A stretch of 7,612 nucleotides of DNA from an uncultured Eubacteriales bacterium. GTDB lineage: Bacteria; Bacillota; Clostridia; Oscillospirales; Oscillospiraceae. The translations under genes were made by a program, and so were the position numbers. Positions 1 to 5,877 of this stretch are shown here, one piece after another. The notes under the pieces are model-generated. The model saw only the letters and a list, made by a program, of their open reading frames with translations, had not been told where the DNA came from and did no database searches. Where the stretch lies: contig CABSAB010000057.1 in assembly GCA_902475515.1 (NCBI GenBank), forward strand, positions 1 to 7,612, read 5' to 3'. Within the stretch, counting starts at the first letter, position 1. Every line of letters starts with the position of its first letter.

Positions 1-2
1 TG

Positions 3-596
3 AAGGAGGAAGGAATGGAGAATGCCATGGCGAAGACCACCGGAGGCGTGGGTGCGTCGGCCCTCAGCGTGTCCGCGCTGACAGAGTATCCTGTGGAGGC
101 CATTGAGTACATGAACTGGCTGTATACGGAAGAAGGCATCCTGGTTTCCAACTACGGGTTTGAGGGAGATGCCTTCGAGTATGACGAGAACGGGAAGCCC
201 CAGTATACCGCCATCATCACCGAGGCAGAAGGCATGCCGCCTTTCGTGGCGACCTTCCTGCACACCTCCCTGGTGGGCACTCCTTATTACAATACGACGG
301 AGCGGAAGATCGCCAGCTTTACCACTGAGGCAGAGCGCGAATGCATTGATGTTTGGCTGACCGGCCGTACCGGCGCCAACATCTATCAGGGCAAGATGAC
401 AGCGGCGGAGAGCGAGGAATACAACCGAACTTGCAGTGATATTGCCACGGCGGCTTCTGAGCAGGGACTGCGCTTTGTCACCGGAGACCGTTCTCTGAGC
501 GAGTATGACAGCTTCCTGCAGGATTTGGAAGGTATGGGATTGAGTCGTTTGACAGAGATCAAACAGGCGGCTTATGACCGGTATTTGGAATCCTGA
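3..596 (+). CDS. Extracellular solute-binding protein, C-terminal part (5' end outside window)
   Basis: This is the C-terminal part of a LipO/family-1-like ABC importer substrate-binding lipoprotein, which would capture a sugar or oligosaccharide outside the membrane. The visible ~197 residues include the hinge-lobe stretch EAIEYMNWLYTEEG, the segment YDENGKPQYT, and the family-typical ending: a FVTGDRSLSEYDSF-like block, then GMGLSRLTEIKQAAYDRYLES. Family members are about 500-560 residues, so more than half of the gene, including the signal peptide, lies to the left. The frame is open from base 3 without a stop. The ATG at 15 follows AAGGAGG, but it sits inside conserved domain sequence (residues KEEGMENAMAK), so it is probably not a real start. 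Substrate unknown. Confident of family, not of ligand. Confidence 0.85.
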   Translation, partial: KEEGMENAMAKTTGGVGASALSVSALTEYPVEAIEYMNWLYTEEGILVSNYGFEGDAFEYDENGKPQYTAIITEAEGMPPFVATFLHTSLVGTPYYNTTERKIASFTTEAERECIDVWLTGRTGANIYQGKMTAAESEEYNRTCSDIATAASEQGLRFVTGDRSLSEYDSFLQDLEGMGLSRLTEIKQAAYDRYLES

Positions 597-615
597 GCAT
601 TTCAGTTCCCCATTT

Positions 616-660
616 GTGCGGCGCACCAGATTGGTCTCTGGTGCGCCACACCTTTCTTCG
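616..660 (+). terminator. Rho-independent terminator after solute-binding protein gene
   Basis: A perfect 11-bp stem (620-630 GGCGCACCAGA with 637-647 TCTGGTGCGCC) encloses a 6-nt loop. After one mismatch the stem extends by three pairs (616-618 with 649-651). It is followed by the T-rich CTTTCTTC. It lies about 20 nt after the stop codon. Confidence 0.85.
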
Positions 661-677
661 TAGATTTCAGTATCCCC

Positions 678-706
678 TTGACAAAATGCATGTAATTTGA
701 TAACAT
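678..706 (+). promoter_or_regulatory. Sigma-A-type promoter of the tetR-ABC operon
   Basis: A consensus -35 TTGACA (678-683), a 17-bp spacer, and a -10 TAACAT (701-706, 4 of 6 matches). The start would be near 713, giving a leader of about 36 nt to the ATG at 749. The -10 lies inside the ATAACAT repeat cluster, so a bound repressor would block polymerase. A TATAAT at 718-723 has no -35 at proper spacing. Confidence 0.7.
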
Positions 707-732
707 AACATATGTTATATAATAAATGTTAT
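700..732. promoter_or_regulatory. Probable TetR operator: four ATAACAT/ATGTTAT half-sites
   Basis: The perfect 14-bp palindrome ATAACATATGTTAT lies at 705-718. An extra ATAACAT (700-706, overlapping by 2 bp) and an extra ATGTTAT (726-732) flank it, forming a second, wider inverted pair. The cluster covers the -10 and the start region directly upstream of the TetR-type gene, the usual layout of an autorepressing operator. The sites are seen directly; the assignment to this TetR protein is inference from position. Confidence 0.65.
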
Positions 733-748
733 AAATAGGAGGGGGATT

Positions 749-1330
749 ATGCCGCCAAAAGCGAAAGTCGGAAAAGCAGACATCACGGCTGCGGCGCTGG
801 ATGTTGTCCGCAGCAAAGGGGCGGCCGCCTTGAATGCGCGTGCAGTTGCTGCGGTACTGGGCACATCGACGCAGCCGATCTTTTCCCATTACAAAACAAT
901 GAACGAACTGAAGCAGGATGTGATATCCGCTGCGGATGCAGAATATCAAGCCTATCTCGGGCGGGCGATGAAGGCTGGAAAATACCCGGTTTACAAGGCC
1001 AGCGGCATGGGCTATATCCGTTTTGCCTGGGAGGAGCGAGAGCTGTTTAAGCTGCTGTTTATGCGGGACCGGTCCGAAGAAGTGATCACAGAGGATCACG
1101 AGCAGATTCGTCCGATTTTGGACATCATCAAGACGAACATGGGCCTTTCGGAGCAGGATGCGTTTCGTTTCCATCTGGAGATGTGGATCTACGTTCATGG
1201 GATTGCGACCATGACGGCCACGTCTTATTTGGAGTTTGACGAAGAATTTATCAGTCAGGTTCTCACAGACGCCTTTGCGGGACTGCGGGAACGTTATCAA
1301 AAAGGGGGAGATATCCATGGAGGCCATTAA
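749..1330 (+). CDS. TetR/AcrR-family transcriptional repressor with WHG-type C-terminal domain
   Basis: A cytoplasmic one-component regulator of 193 residues, the normal TetR length. Residues ~9-57 form the N-terminal helix-turn-helix: DITAAALDVVRSKG, then ARAVAAVLGTS, then the recognition-helix region QPIFSHYKTMNEL. The C-terminal ligand/dimer half contains WIYVHGIATM at 146-155, which resembles the Trp-His-Gly motif of TetR_C_33/WHG members. The start is set by AGGAGGGGG at 737-745, 3 nt before the ATG. Its 3' end overlaps the ABC ATPase start by 14 nt, so translation is probably coupled. The palindrome cluster in its promoter points to autoregulation of the whole exporter operon, with release by an unknown ligand that is perhaps the exported compound. 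Family is secure; ligand unknown. Confidence 0.92.
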   Translation: MPPKAKVGKADITAAALDVVRSKGAAALNARAVAAVLGTSTQPIFSHYKTMNELKQDVISAADAEYQAYLGRAMKAGKYPVYKASGMGYIRFAWEERELFKLLFMRDRSEEVITEDHEQIRPILDIIKTNMGLSEQDAFRFHLEMWIYVHGIATMTATSYLEFDEEFISQVLTDAFAGLRERYQKGGDIHGGH

Positions 1331-2045
1331 AACCATCGGTCTGACAAAGCGGTATGGGCCTGTAACGGCAGTGGATGGTTTGGATATGACCGTTGAGGCC
1401 GGGACGCTGTTTTCTCTGCTGGGAGTCAATGGAGCAGGAAAGACCACCACGATCAAAATGCTCTCCGGGTTGACCAGGCCTACAGCCGGGGAGGCGTATC
1501 TTGCGGGGAAGTCCATCCGGCAGGACCTTGCTGCTGCCAAGAAGCTTTTGGCAGTTTCACCCCAGGAGACTGCGGTAGCACCGAATCTCACAGTATGGGA
1601 GAACCTAATGCTTATGGCTGGCGTCTATGGACTGGCTGGAATCAAACGCCGGGACCGGGTAGCGGAGATCGCTGAACAGTTAGAACTTCAGGAGATACAG
1701 AAGCGGCGTGCTGGGAAGCTATCCGGCGGCTGGCAGCGGCGGCTGAGTATCGCGATGGCGTTGATCTCCCAGCCGGAGATCCTGTTTTTGGATGAACCGA
1801 CGTTGGGCCTGGATGTGCTGGCCCGCAGTGACCTGTGGGACCTGATCCGAAGCTTGAAGGGACGTGTGACAATAATCCTGACGACCCATTATATGGAGGA
1901 AGCAGAAGCCCTCTCGGACCGAATCGGGATCATGAAACAGGGAAAGCTGCTTTGCACCGGTACGGCGGAAGACCTCAAGCGACAGGCCGGCACCGAGAAT
2001 TTTGAAGAGGCATTTGTGCGCCTGGTAAAGGGGGAGGGAATATGA
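1317..2045 (+). CDS. ABC transporter ATP-binding protein (ABC-2 export type)
   Basis: A 242-residue nucleotide-binding subunit powering the permease encoded next. Visible motifs are Walker A GVNGAGKTT (36-44), Q-loop Gln83, signature LSGGWQRR (135-142, with Trp at the position usually occupied by Met/Gln), Walker B ILFLDE (155-160) with catalytic Glu160, D-loop-like LGLD, and switch His191. The tail QAGTENFEEAFVRLV is typical of CcmA/DrrA-like exporters. An in-frame ATG at 1236 exists, but it lies deep inside the TetR gene. The ATG at 1317 has AGGGGGAG 6 nt upstream and gives the standard N-terminus MEAIKTIGLTKRYG. The gene ends in an ATGA overlap with the permease. The substrate, likely a drug, lipid or hydrophobic compound, cannot be read from sequence. 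Confidence 0.95.
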   Translation: MEAIKTIGLTKRYGPVTAVDGLDMTVEAGTLFSLLGVNGAGKTTTIKMLSGLTRPTAGEAYLAGKSIRQDLAAAKKLLAVSPQETAVAPNLTVWENLMLMAGVYGLAGIKRRDRVAEIAEQLELQEIQKRRAGKLSGGWQRRLSIAMALISQPEILFLDEPTLGLDVLARSDLWDLIRSLKGRVTIILTTHYMEEAEALSDRIGIMKQGKLLCTGTAEDLKRQAGTENFEEAFVRLVKGEGI

Positions 2046-2773
2046 AACTGTTTTCCTTTGCGTCCCGGACGGGAAAAGAAATCCTGCGGGACCCGCTGAC
2101 ACTGGCCTTCGGGCTGGGATTTCCGGTGGTGTTGCTGCTGCTGTTTCATGCGATCCAAAAAAATGCCCCTGTGGTCCTGTTTGAGATCCAGAATATTACA
2201 CCGGGGATAGTCGTATTTGGGCTGGCGTTTATGACGCTGTTTTCTGCGATGCTGATTGCCCGAGACCGCAGCAGCGCCCTGCAGCAGCGCCTGTACACAA
2301 CGCCTTTGACCGCGCTCGATTTTATTTTGGGTTATACACTTCCAATTTTGCCCATGGCGCTGGGGCAGACAGTGGTCTGCCTTGCGGTGGCGGTGGTCAT
2401 GGGGCTGCCGGTCTCCATGAATCTGCTGTTTGCAGTGGTGATGATGATTCCCGCGGCGCTGTTTTTTGTTGCACTTGGATTGCTGTGCGGCAGTTTATTC
2501 ACGGATAAGCAGGTAGGCGGCATCTGCGGAGCGCTGCTGACAAATCTGACAGCCTGGCTTTCTGGGGCATGGTTTGACTTGGAATTAGTGGGCGGAACCT
2601 TTCAAAAGATCGCCAATGCTCTTCCCTTTGTCCATTGTGTGGAGCTAGAACGGGCGGCATTGGGCGGAAATTTTAGCGCGATGGTTCCGCATATCTATTG
2701 GGTGCTTGGCTATCTTGGGGTGGCTGCCGTGGCGGCGGTGCTGGTGTTTTTATGGAAAATGCGGCGGCAGTAA
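2042..2773 (+). CDS. ABC-2-type transporter permease
   Basis: A 243-residue integral membrane subunit. About six hydrophobic segments are visible (roughly residues 20-37, 54-73, 96-121, 127-150, 158-178 and 219-238). A short amphipathic N-terminus (FSFASRTGKEILRDP) is typical of the ABC-2 family, as is the cytoplasmic loop ARDRSSALQQRLYTTPLT after TM2. It should dimerise and pair with two copies of the upstream ATPase as an exporter. The start ATG overlaps the ATPase stop (ATGA, 2042-2045) and is preceded by GGGGGAGGG, so expression is translationally coupled. It is the last gene of the tetR-ABC operon; the next terminator is the hairpin at 2891. The family is clear from topology and neighbour; the substrate is unknown. 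Confidence 0.93.
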   Translation: MKLFSFASRTGKEILRDPLTLAFGLGFPVVLLLLFHAIQKNAPVVLFEIQNITPGIVVFGLAFMTLFSAMLIARDRSSALQQRLYTTPLTALDFILGYTLPILPMALGQTVVCLAVAVVMGLPVSMNLLFAVVMMIPAALFFVALGLLCGSLFTDKQVGGICGALLTNLTAWLSGAWFDLELVGGTFQKIANALPFVHCVELERAALGGNFSAMVPHIYWVLGYLGVAAVAAVLVFLWKMRRQ

Positions 2774-2890
2774 CGGCAAAAAGTAAAAGAGATAATCTTC
2801 GATACCGGAGCACTATAGTATAGGATCAATTAGGCCATGAATACAGAAATAGAAGCACGTTTTTTGGATCACAATATATTTGAGGCGTTT

Positions 2891-2930
2891 ACCGTCCGGA
2901 ACCACACAAGGGTTCCGGACGGTTTTCTTA
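2891..2930 (+). terminator. Rho-independent terminator after the exporter operon
   Basis: A perfect 13-bp stem (ACCGTCCGGAACC at 2891-2903 with 2911-2923), a 7-nt loop, and then a TTTCTTA tract. It lies about 120 nt after the permease stop and isolates the exporter operon from the SnoaL operon promoter that starts 15 nt later. The stretch 2774-2890 between them holds no convincing gene. A TATAGT/TATAGG-like box near 2814-2823 has no good -35. Confidence 0.88.
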
Positions 2931-2944
2931 AAAATCAAGTACTA

Positions 2945-2984
2945 TTACACAAATGGTATACAAGTGTGCCGATTCGGCATTGGT
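2945..2984 (+). promoter_or_regulatory. Conserved 40-bp upstream element, copy 1 (SnoaL operon)
   Basis: This block matches 34 of 40 positions with 5758-5797 in front of the flavoprotein gene; all six differences are transitions. It contains the near-palindrome TGCCGATTCGGCA (2967-2979, 6-bp arms around one base) and runs into the -35 box. Its placement just upstream of and overlapping -35 suggests binding of a shared regulator, more likely an activator because the -35 is poor. No protein is known to bind it. Confidence 0.75.
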
Positions 2985-3009
2985 ATTTTTCACGCCGGTG
3001 GGGTATAGT
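2980..3009 (+). promoter_or_regulatory. Promoter of the SnoaL-like operon
   Basis: -35 TTGGTA (2980-2985), an 18-bp spacer, and -10 TATAGT (3004-3009, 5 of 6 matches). The start would be near 3016. The same geometry recurs at 5793-5822 (+) and 5659-5688 (-), which supports the assignment more than the box scores do. Confidence 0.7.
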
Positions 3010-3072
3010 TTTCTTAGATAAGCGCGGGAGCTATCTCTGTGCGATTCACTGAATTAAAGGAGGTCATACACC

Positions 3073-3807
3073 ATGGGCAAAAAACAATTAACGCCCGAAC
3101 AGCAGGTCACCCGGTGGGAGCACATCCGTGAGATCGAAAACATCATGGGTAAGGTAACCTACTACGGTATCTACTGTTGGGATAAAAAGGTCTGGGATGA
3201 GATGTGGTGCAAGAAGGCACCGGAGCCCACCCTGGGCTTCAACAACGGTTATTACAAGGGCTATGACGCCATTTCCGGCTATTATGACGCCTGCGTGAAG
3301 CTGATGAAGATCAGAACCAAGGCGGTGAAGGAGGCCAACCCCGAGGAGTTCGCGGGCAAAACTGTGGACGAAATTTTCGGTGTGGGTTCTCTGGACGTCA
3401 ACAACTTCACCACCCCTATCATTGAGCTGGCCGACGACATGAAGACCGCCAAGGGTCTCTGGTACTATATGCGCGGCAACACCAACTACGATGAGACCGG
3501 CATTGCCACCTACCATCAGTGGGGCTGGGTCGGCGTGGACTTCATCTATGAGGACGGCGCCTGGAAGATCTGGCACATGGTGAATGCGGAGGATCTGAAC
3601 TTCCGGGCCGGCACCAGCTGGGTAGAGAAGGCCGAGCCGCTGCCGGTTCTGCCCGAATACGCGGCCATTGCCGATTTCAAGTTCCCGGAGCCCAACGTAC
3701 CCCAGGAGGTCTATCAGCTGTGGCATGACCGCCGGAAGACCGTGGATTTCCCCGGCGCTCCCCAGCCCTACAACACCTTTGCTGATACCTTCAGCTACGG
3801 GCTTTAA
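3073..3807 (+). CDS. NTF2/SnoaL-like domain protein, paralogue 1
   Basis: A 244-residue protein without signal peptide or membrane segment, so probably cytoplasmic. The SnoaL/NTF2-like cone fold is suggested by an N-terminal helix region (IREIENIMGKVTYYGIYCWDK, 18-38), the strand block IIELADDMKTAKGLWY (116-131) and VDFIYEDGAWKIWHM (155-169). The tail FPGAPQPYNTF (226-236) matches the Pro-Glu-Pro-Tyr tails of its two neighbours. Fold members include small dehydratases, cyclases and isomerases such as BaiE. At residues 27-32 it reads KVTYYG, where its neighbours have RHxY(Y/W)H, so two histidines are replaced and its activity may differ or be lost. The start is fixed by AAAGGAGGT at 3056-3064. 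It is first in a three-gene operon with 17 nt to the next gene. Reaction unknown. Confidence 0.82.
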   Translation: MGKKQLTPEQQVTRWEHIREIENIMGKVTYYGIYCWDKKVWDEMWCKKAPEPTLGFNNGYYKGYDAISGYYDACVKLMKIRTKAVKEANPEEFAGKTVDEIFGVGSLDVNNFTTPIIELADDMKTAKGLWYYMRGNTNYDETGIATYHQWGWVGVDFIYEDGAWKIWHMVNAEDLNFRAGTSWVEKAEPLPVLPEYAAIADFKFPEPNVPQEVYQLWHDRRKTVDFPGAPQPYNTFADTFSYGL

Positions 3808-3824
3808 GAAAGGAGGACGAGTTT

Positions 3825-4613
3825 ATGGAATATGCAGTAAAAAAGCAGTTTACTGATGAGGAGCTCATTCAGCGGGTTACAGACGTGATGGAAATCCGCA
3901 ACGTCATGGGCCGTCATGCCTACTATCATGCCAAGGGCATGCACGAGAAGGAGCTCAAGGAGATCTGGGTGCAGAAGCCCGAGAACCAGAAAACGGCCTC
4001 CTTCGGTCAGAACTGGGGCTACAATGTAGGGATGGAGCGCATCGACGCCTATTACGGCAAGGGCGGTGTGGAGAATTTCCAGAAGGACCTGGAGGAGCTC
4101 GCCGCGGCTGATCCCAGCGTCAAGGTCACGCCCGAGAATCTGGGCATTGGCTCTTTGGTGGTACATATGCTGACGGCGCCTTACATCGAGGTAGCCGGCG
4201 ACGGCAAGACCGCCCAGGGCTTGTGGTATTCTCCCGGCGCTGTGGGCGGCGTGCATCCCGACCACTCCGACGGTATGCTGATGTATGAGAAGTACGGTGT
4301 GGACTTTATCAAAGAGGACGGCGAGTGGAAGATCTGGCACCTGTTTGTAGGTACTGATTTTGCCGTGCCCGCCGGCCAGGACCTGAAAGGCGACACCCCC
4401 TTGGAGATCGAGCGAAAGATCGCCGCGGGCGAGATGGAAAAGCCTGTCCATCCTGCGGCCCAGATCAAGGATCCCGCGTTCATTCCCATGGATGCCTATT
4501 CTCTGAAATACAACTACAGCTTCTATCCCCCGCTGCCGGAGCCCTATTACTCCTTTGACGAGTGCGTCAGCAACGGCCCCGAGGGCAACCCCAACTACAA
4601 GAAGGAGGGCTGA
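3825..4613 (+). CDS. NTF2/SnoaL-like domain protein, paralogue 2
   Basis: A 262-residue cytoplasmic paralogue of the gene before it. Key blocks are EIRNVMGRHAYYHAKGMHEK (23-42), with the RHxYYH motif at R30-H35 and a further H40, then YIEVAGDGKTAQGLWYSPG (120-138) and YGVDFIKEDGEWKIWHLFVG (157-176). It ends with FYPPLPEPYYSF (233-244) and a short basic tail. His31, Tyr34 and His35 line up with histidines and an aromatic residue in paralogue 3 and are candidates for the pocket acid/base. This is inference, because the catalytic Tyr/Asp/His arrangement known for BaiE cannot be mapped with certainty. The start has AAAGGAGGA at 3809-3817. The stop is 5 nt before the next ATG, so the genes are co-transcribed. 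Substrate unknown. Confidence 0.84.
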   Translation: MEYAVKKQFTDEELIQRVTDVMEIRNVMGRHAYYHAKGMHEKELKEIWVQKPENQKTASFGQNWGYNVGMERIDAYYGKGGVENFQKDLEELAAADPSVKVTPENLGIGSLVVHMLTAPYIEVAGDGKTAQGLWYSPGAVGGVHPDHSDGMLMYEKYGVDFIKEDGEWKIWHLFVGTDFAVPAGQDLKGDTPLEIERKIAAGEMEKPVHPAAQIKDPAFIPMDAYSLKYNYSFYPPLPEPYYSFDECVSNGPEGNPNYKKEG

Positions 4614-4618
4614 GAACC

Positions 4619-5452
4619 ATGTCTGATCTGCATACCAGAATCCAGCGTGCCGTGGGCGCGGTGGAGTGCGAAAAAGTTATGAGTCGTCACGTCTACTGGC
4701 ATTCTGCCGGTATTCACCGTGACGAGTGGGAAGAGTATTGGTCCAAGGATGTCAAGATCACCTGGGGCCACGGCTGGGGCCGTCAGGATGACCGCTACAG
4801 CTACTACTTCAGCTATGTGCTGGAGAAGGAGCGGAACGCCTTTAAGAGCTTCATGAGAACGAAGCTGAAATATCCCGACGCGGAAAACTGCGTGCGGCTG
4901 GACGGCATGGCGGAGTATTCCAACCATCTGACCACCTCTCCCGTGATCGAGGTGGCGGCTGACGGTAAGACCGCCAAGGGCCTGTGGTACACCCCCGGCT
5001 TCATCAACAGCCATGCCTCCGACAATGGCCAGATCCGTTCCCAGGCCCTCTGGGAGCGTTACGGCGGCGACTTTGTCCTGGAGGACGGACGCTGGCTCTA
5101 TAAGAACCTGCGTGTCTGCCCCGACATCGGCGGAAATGTGGGCGGCGGTGGCTTTGCCTACCGCGTCCGGATGCCGTTCCCGCCTCCCGCGTCGAAGGAC
5201 GGTAAGGGTGGCCCGCAGATGCCGCCTCCCGACATGGGTGGCAGCAATGAGGACATCCCTGGCATGATGCCGAAGAAGCCCGGCGCGTCTCCCGCAGCGC
5301 AGTCCATGGTGGCGCCCGCTACCCCCGGCCCGCTGTTCACCGACTGGACTAAGCTGACAGTTCCTCAGGTGGTGCCCATCCCCGAGCCCTATACCACCGA
5401 CAGCGAGATCTGGCACTACAACGACAACCAGTGCCTGGAGCAAGACGACTAA
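4619..5452 (+). CDS. NTF2/SnoaL-like domain protein, paralogue 3, with Pro/Gly/Met-rich insert
   Basis: A 277-residue paralogue, last in the operon. Conserved blocks are EKVMSRHVYWHSAGIHRDEW (18-37), with R23-H24 and H28, then VIEVAADGKTAKGLWYTPG (109-127) and YGGDFVLEDGRW (148-159). Residues ~187-237 form a low-complexity insert (PPPASKDGKGGPQMPPPDMG and onward to MMPKKPGASP) absent from paralogues 1 and 2. It precedes a tail VVPIPEPYTT (251-260) that matches the others. A similar insert occurs in the flavoprotein encoded downstream, hinting at contact between the two or a common origin. An upstream in-frame ATG at 4562 lies inside the previous gene. The ATG at 4619 has AAGGAGGG at 4602-4609, which overlaps the end of paralogue 2. 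A terminator follows 11 nt after the stop. Reaction unknown. Confidence 0.84.
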   Translation: MSDLHTRIQRAVGAVECEKVMSRHVYWHSAGIHRDEWEEYWSKDVKITWGHGWGRQDDRYSYYFSYVLEKERNAFKSFMRTKLKYPDAENCVRLDGMAEYSNHLTTSPVIEVAADGKTAKGLWYTPGFINSHASDNGQIRSQALWERYGGDFVLEDGRWLYKNLRVCPDIGGNVGGGGFAYRVRMPFPPPASKDGKGGPQMPPPDMGGSNEDIPGMMPKKPGASPAAQSMVAPATPGPLFTDWTKLTVPQVVPIPEPYTTDSEIWHYNDNQCLEQDD

Positions 5453-5463
5453 CATGGATATGG

Positions 5464-5497
5464 AAATCCCCCCCGGAGCAGTGCTCCGGGGGGATTT
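5464..5497 (+). terminator. Terminator hairpin after the SnoaL operon
   Basis: The left arm 5464-5479 (AAATCCCCCCCGGAGC) pairs with 5483-5497 (GCTCCGGGGGGATTT) through 15 pairs with one bulged C and a 3-nt loop. The T run is short and partly within the stem (ATTTG), but with the A-rich foot on the left the hairpin could act in both directions. Confidence 0.75.
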
Positions 5498-5658
5498 GTA
5501 CCGCCAGTTAGAAGACGGTAGATTATCGGGCAGACAAATGGACAAAACTGCCTGACTTTGCAAGGTCTTGCAGATGGCGGAATATGAAACATGAAAAAAC
5601 TAGAAAGGAGGTTTCCGCTATCAGCCGCATCCTGCTATCTCTATGAGAGATCGTAAAC
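5498..5658. other. Intergenic region, no convincing gene; orphan ribosome site
   Basis: No credible protein gene is seen here. A perfect Shine-Dalgarno AAAGGAGGT (5604-5612), like those of the SnoaL genes, is not followed by any start codon at normal distance. The nearest ATG is at 5643. A 21-codon frame (5591-5656, beginning MKKLERRF) overlaps it but lacks its own ribosome site. Small inverted repeats occur at 5559-5572 (TGCAAG/CTTGCA) and 5637-5651 (ATCTCT/AGAGAT). The stretch may be the scar of a lost gene start or a leader segment. Confidence 0.4.
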
Positions 5659-5688
5659 AGCATACCACTTTTTTGCAGAAAGCACCAA
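5659..5688 (-). promoter_or_regulatory. Divergent orphan promoter facing left
   Basis: Read on the minus strand: -35 TTGGTG (5683-5688), exactly 18 bp, and -10 TATGCT (5659-5664). This is the same geometry as the promoters at 2980 and 5793, and it is joined to a copy of the same 40-bp element. No minus-strand gene lies ahead of it in the window; transcription would run into the back of the SnoaL operon terminator. It may be a remnant or may make an antisense RNA. Confidence 0.5.
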
Positions 5689-5797
5689 TGCCGAATCGGT
5701 ATTGATCTATATCATTCATGTAATGCTTTGGACAATTTGAGTTGTGTTCGCAACCCATTACATGAACGGTATGCAAGCGTACCGATTCGGCATTGGT
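5684..5797. repeat. Inverted pair of the 40-bp regulatory element (copies 2 and 3)
   Basis: Copy 3 (5684-5723, minus strand) and copy 2 (5758-5797, plus strand) face away from each other across a 34-nt centre. They agree at 32 of 40 positions, with identical outer ends (ACCGATTCGGCATTGGT) and identical inner ends (CATTACATGAA, counting two extra bases). Copy 1 lies at 2945-2984. The pair could be a divergent operator, and in RNA it could fold into a long hairpin. Confidence 0.75.
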
Positions 5798-5822
5798 TTA
5801 TAAAATGGGGCTGTGGTAAGAT
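5793..5822 (+). promoter_or_regulatory. Promoter of the ferredoxin-flavoprotein gene
   Basis: -35 TTGGTT (5793-5798), an 18-bp spacer, and -10 TAAGAT (5817-5822). The start would be near 5829. A 7-bp stem-loop (5831-5837 with 5842-5848, loop GCAG) would sit at the very 5' end of the message. The boxes alone are weak; the match to the promoter at 2980 carries the call. Confidence 0.62.
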
Positions 5823-5862
5823 GAACTTACATAGAATGCAGATTCTATCATATTCGAACTAT

Positions 5863-5868
5863 AAGGAG
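5863..5868 (+). promoter_or_regulatory. Ribosome binding site that sets a TTG start
   Basis: AAGGAG lies 9 nt before the TTG at 5878. The longer in-frame reading from ATG 5728 would translate through the promoter and operator, and its extra 50 residues do not look like any domain. Confidence 0.75.
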
Positions 5869-5877
5869 TTGGTCATA

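Noticed and set aside
15..596. ATG at 15 with AAGGAGG just upstream as a true gene start
   Set aside because: The frame is already open before it and the sequence joins mid-domain solute-binding protein sequence; the Shine-Dalgarno-like bases encode Lys-Glu-Glu-Gly.
602..1591. Long minus-strand ORF opposite tetR and the ABC ATPase
   Set aside because: It runs through the terminator and promoter and lies antisense to two genes with clear domains; no recognisable motifs.
2837..3052. 71-codon plus-strand ORF between the two operons
   Set aside because: It crosses the terminator hairpin and the conserved promoter element and has no ribosome site or domain.
3088..3726. Minus-strand ORF antisense to SnoaL paralogue 1
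   Set aside because: A shadow of codon bias in the plus-strand gene; the same holds for 3804-4451 opposite paralogue 2.
4595..5563. 322-codon minus-strand ORF that could be served by the leftward orphan promoter
   Set aside because: It is antisense to paralogue 3 and the terminator, low-complexity in composition, with no ribosome site or family features.
5559..5572. TGCAAG/CTTGCA inverted repeat as an operator
   Set aside because: Six-base arms with no promoter at proper spacing; expected by chance at this length scale.
5728..5877. N-terminal 50-residue extension of the flavoprotein
   Set aside because: It would translate the operator, -35 and -10; the TTG at 5878 with AAGGAG gives the normal ferredoxin N-terminus.
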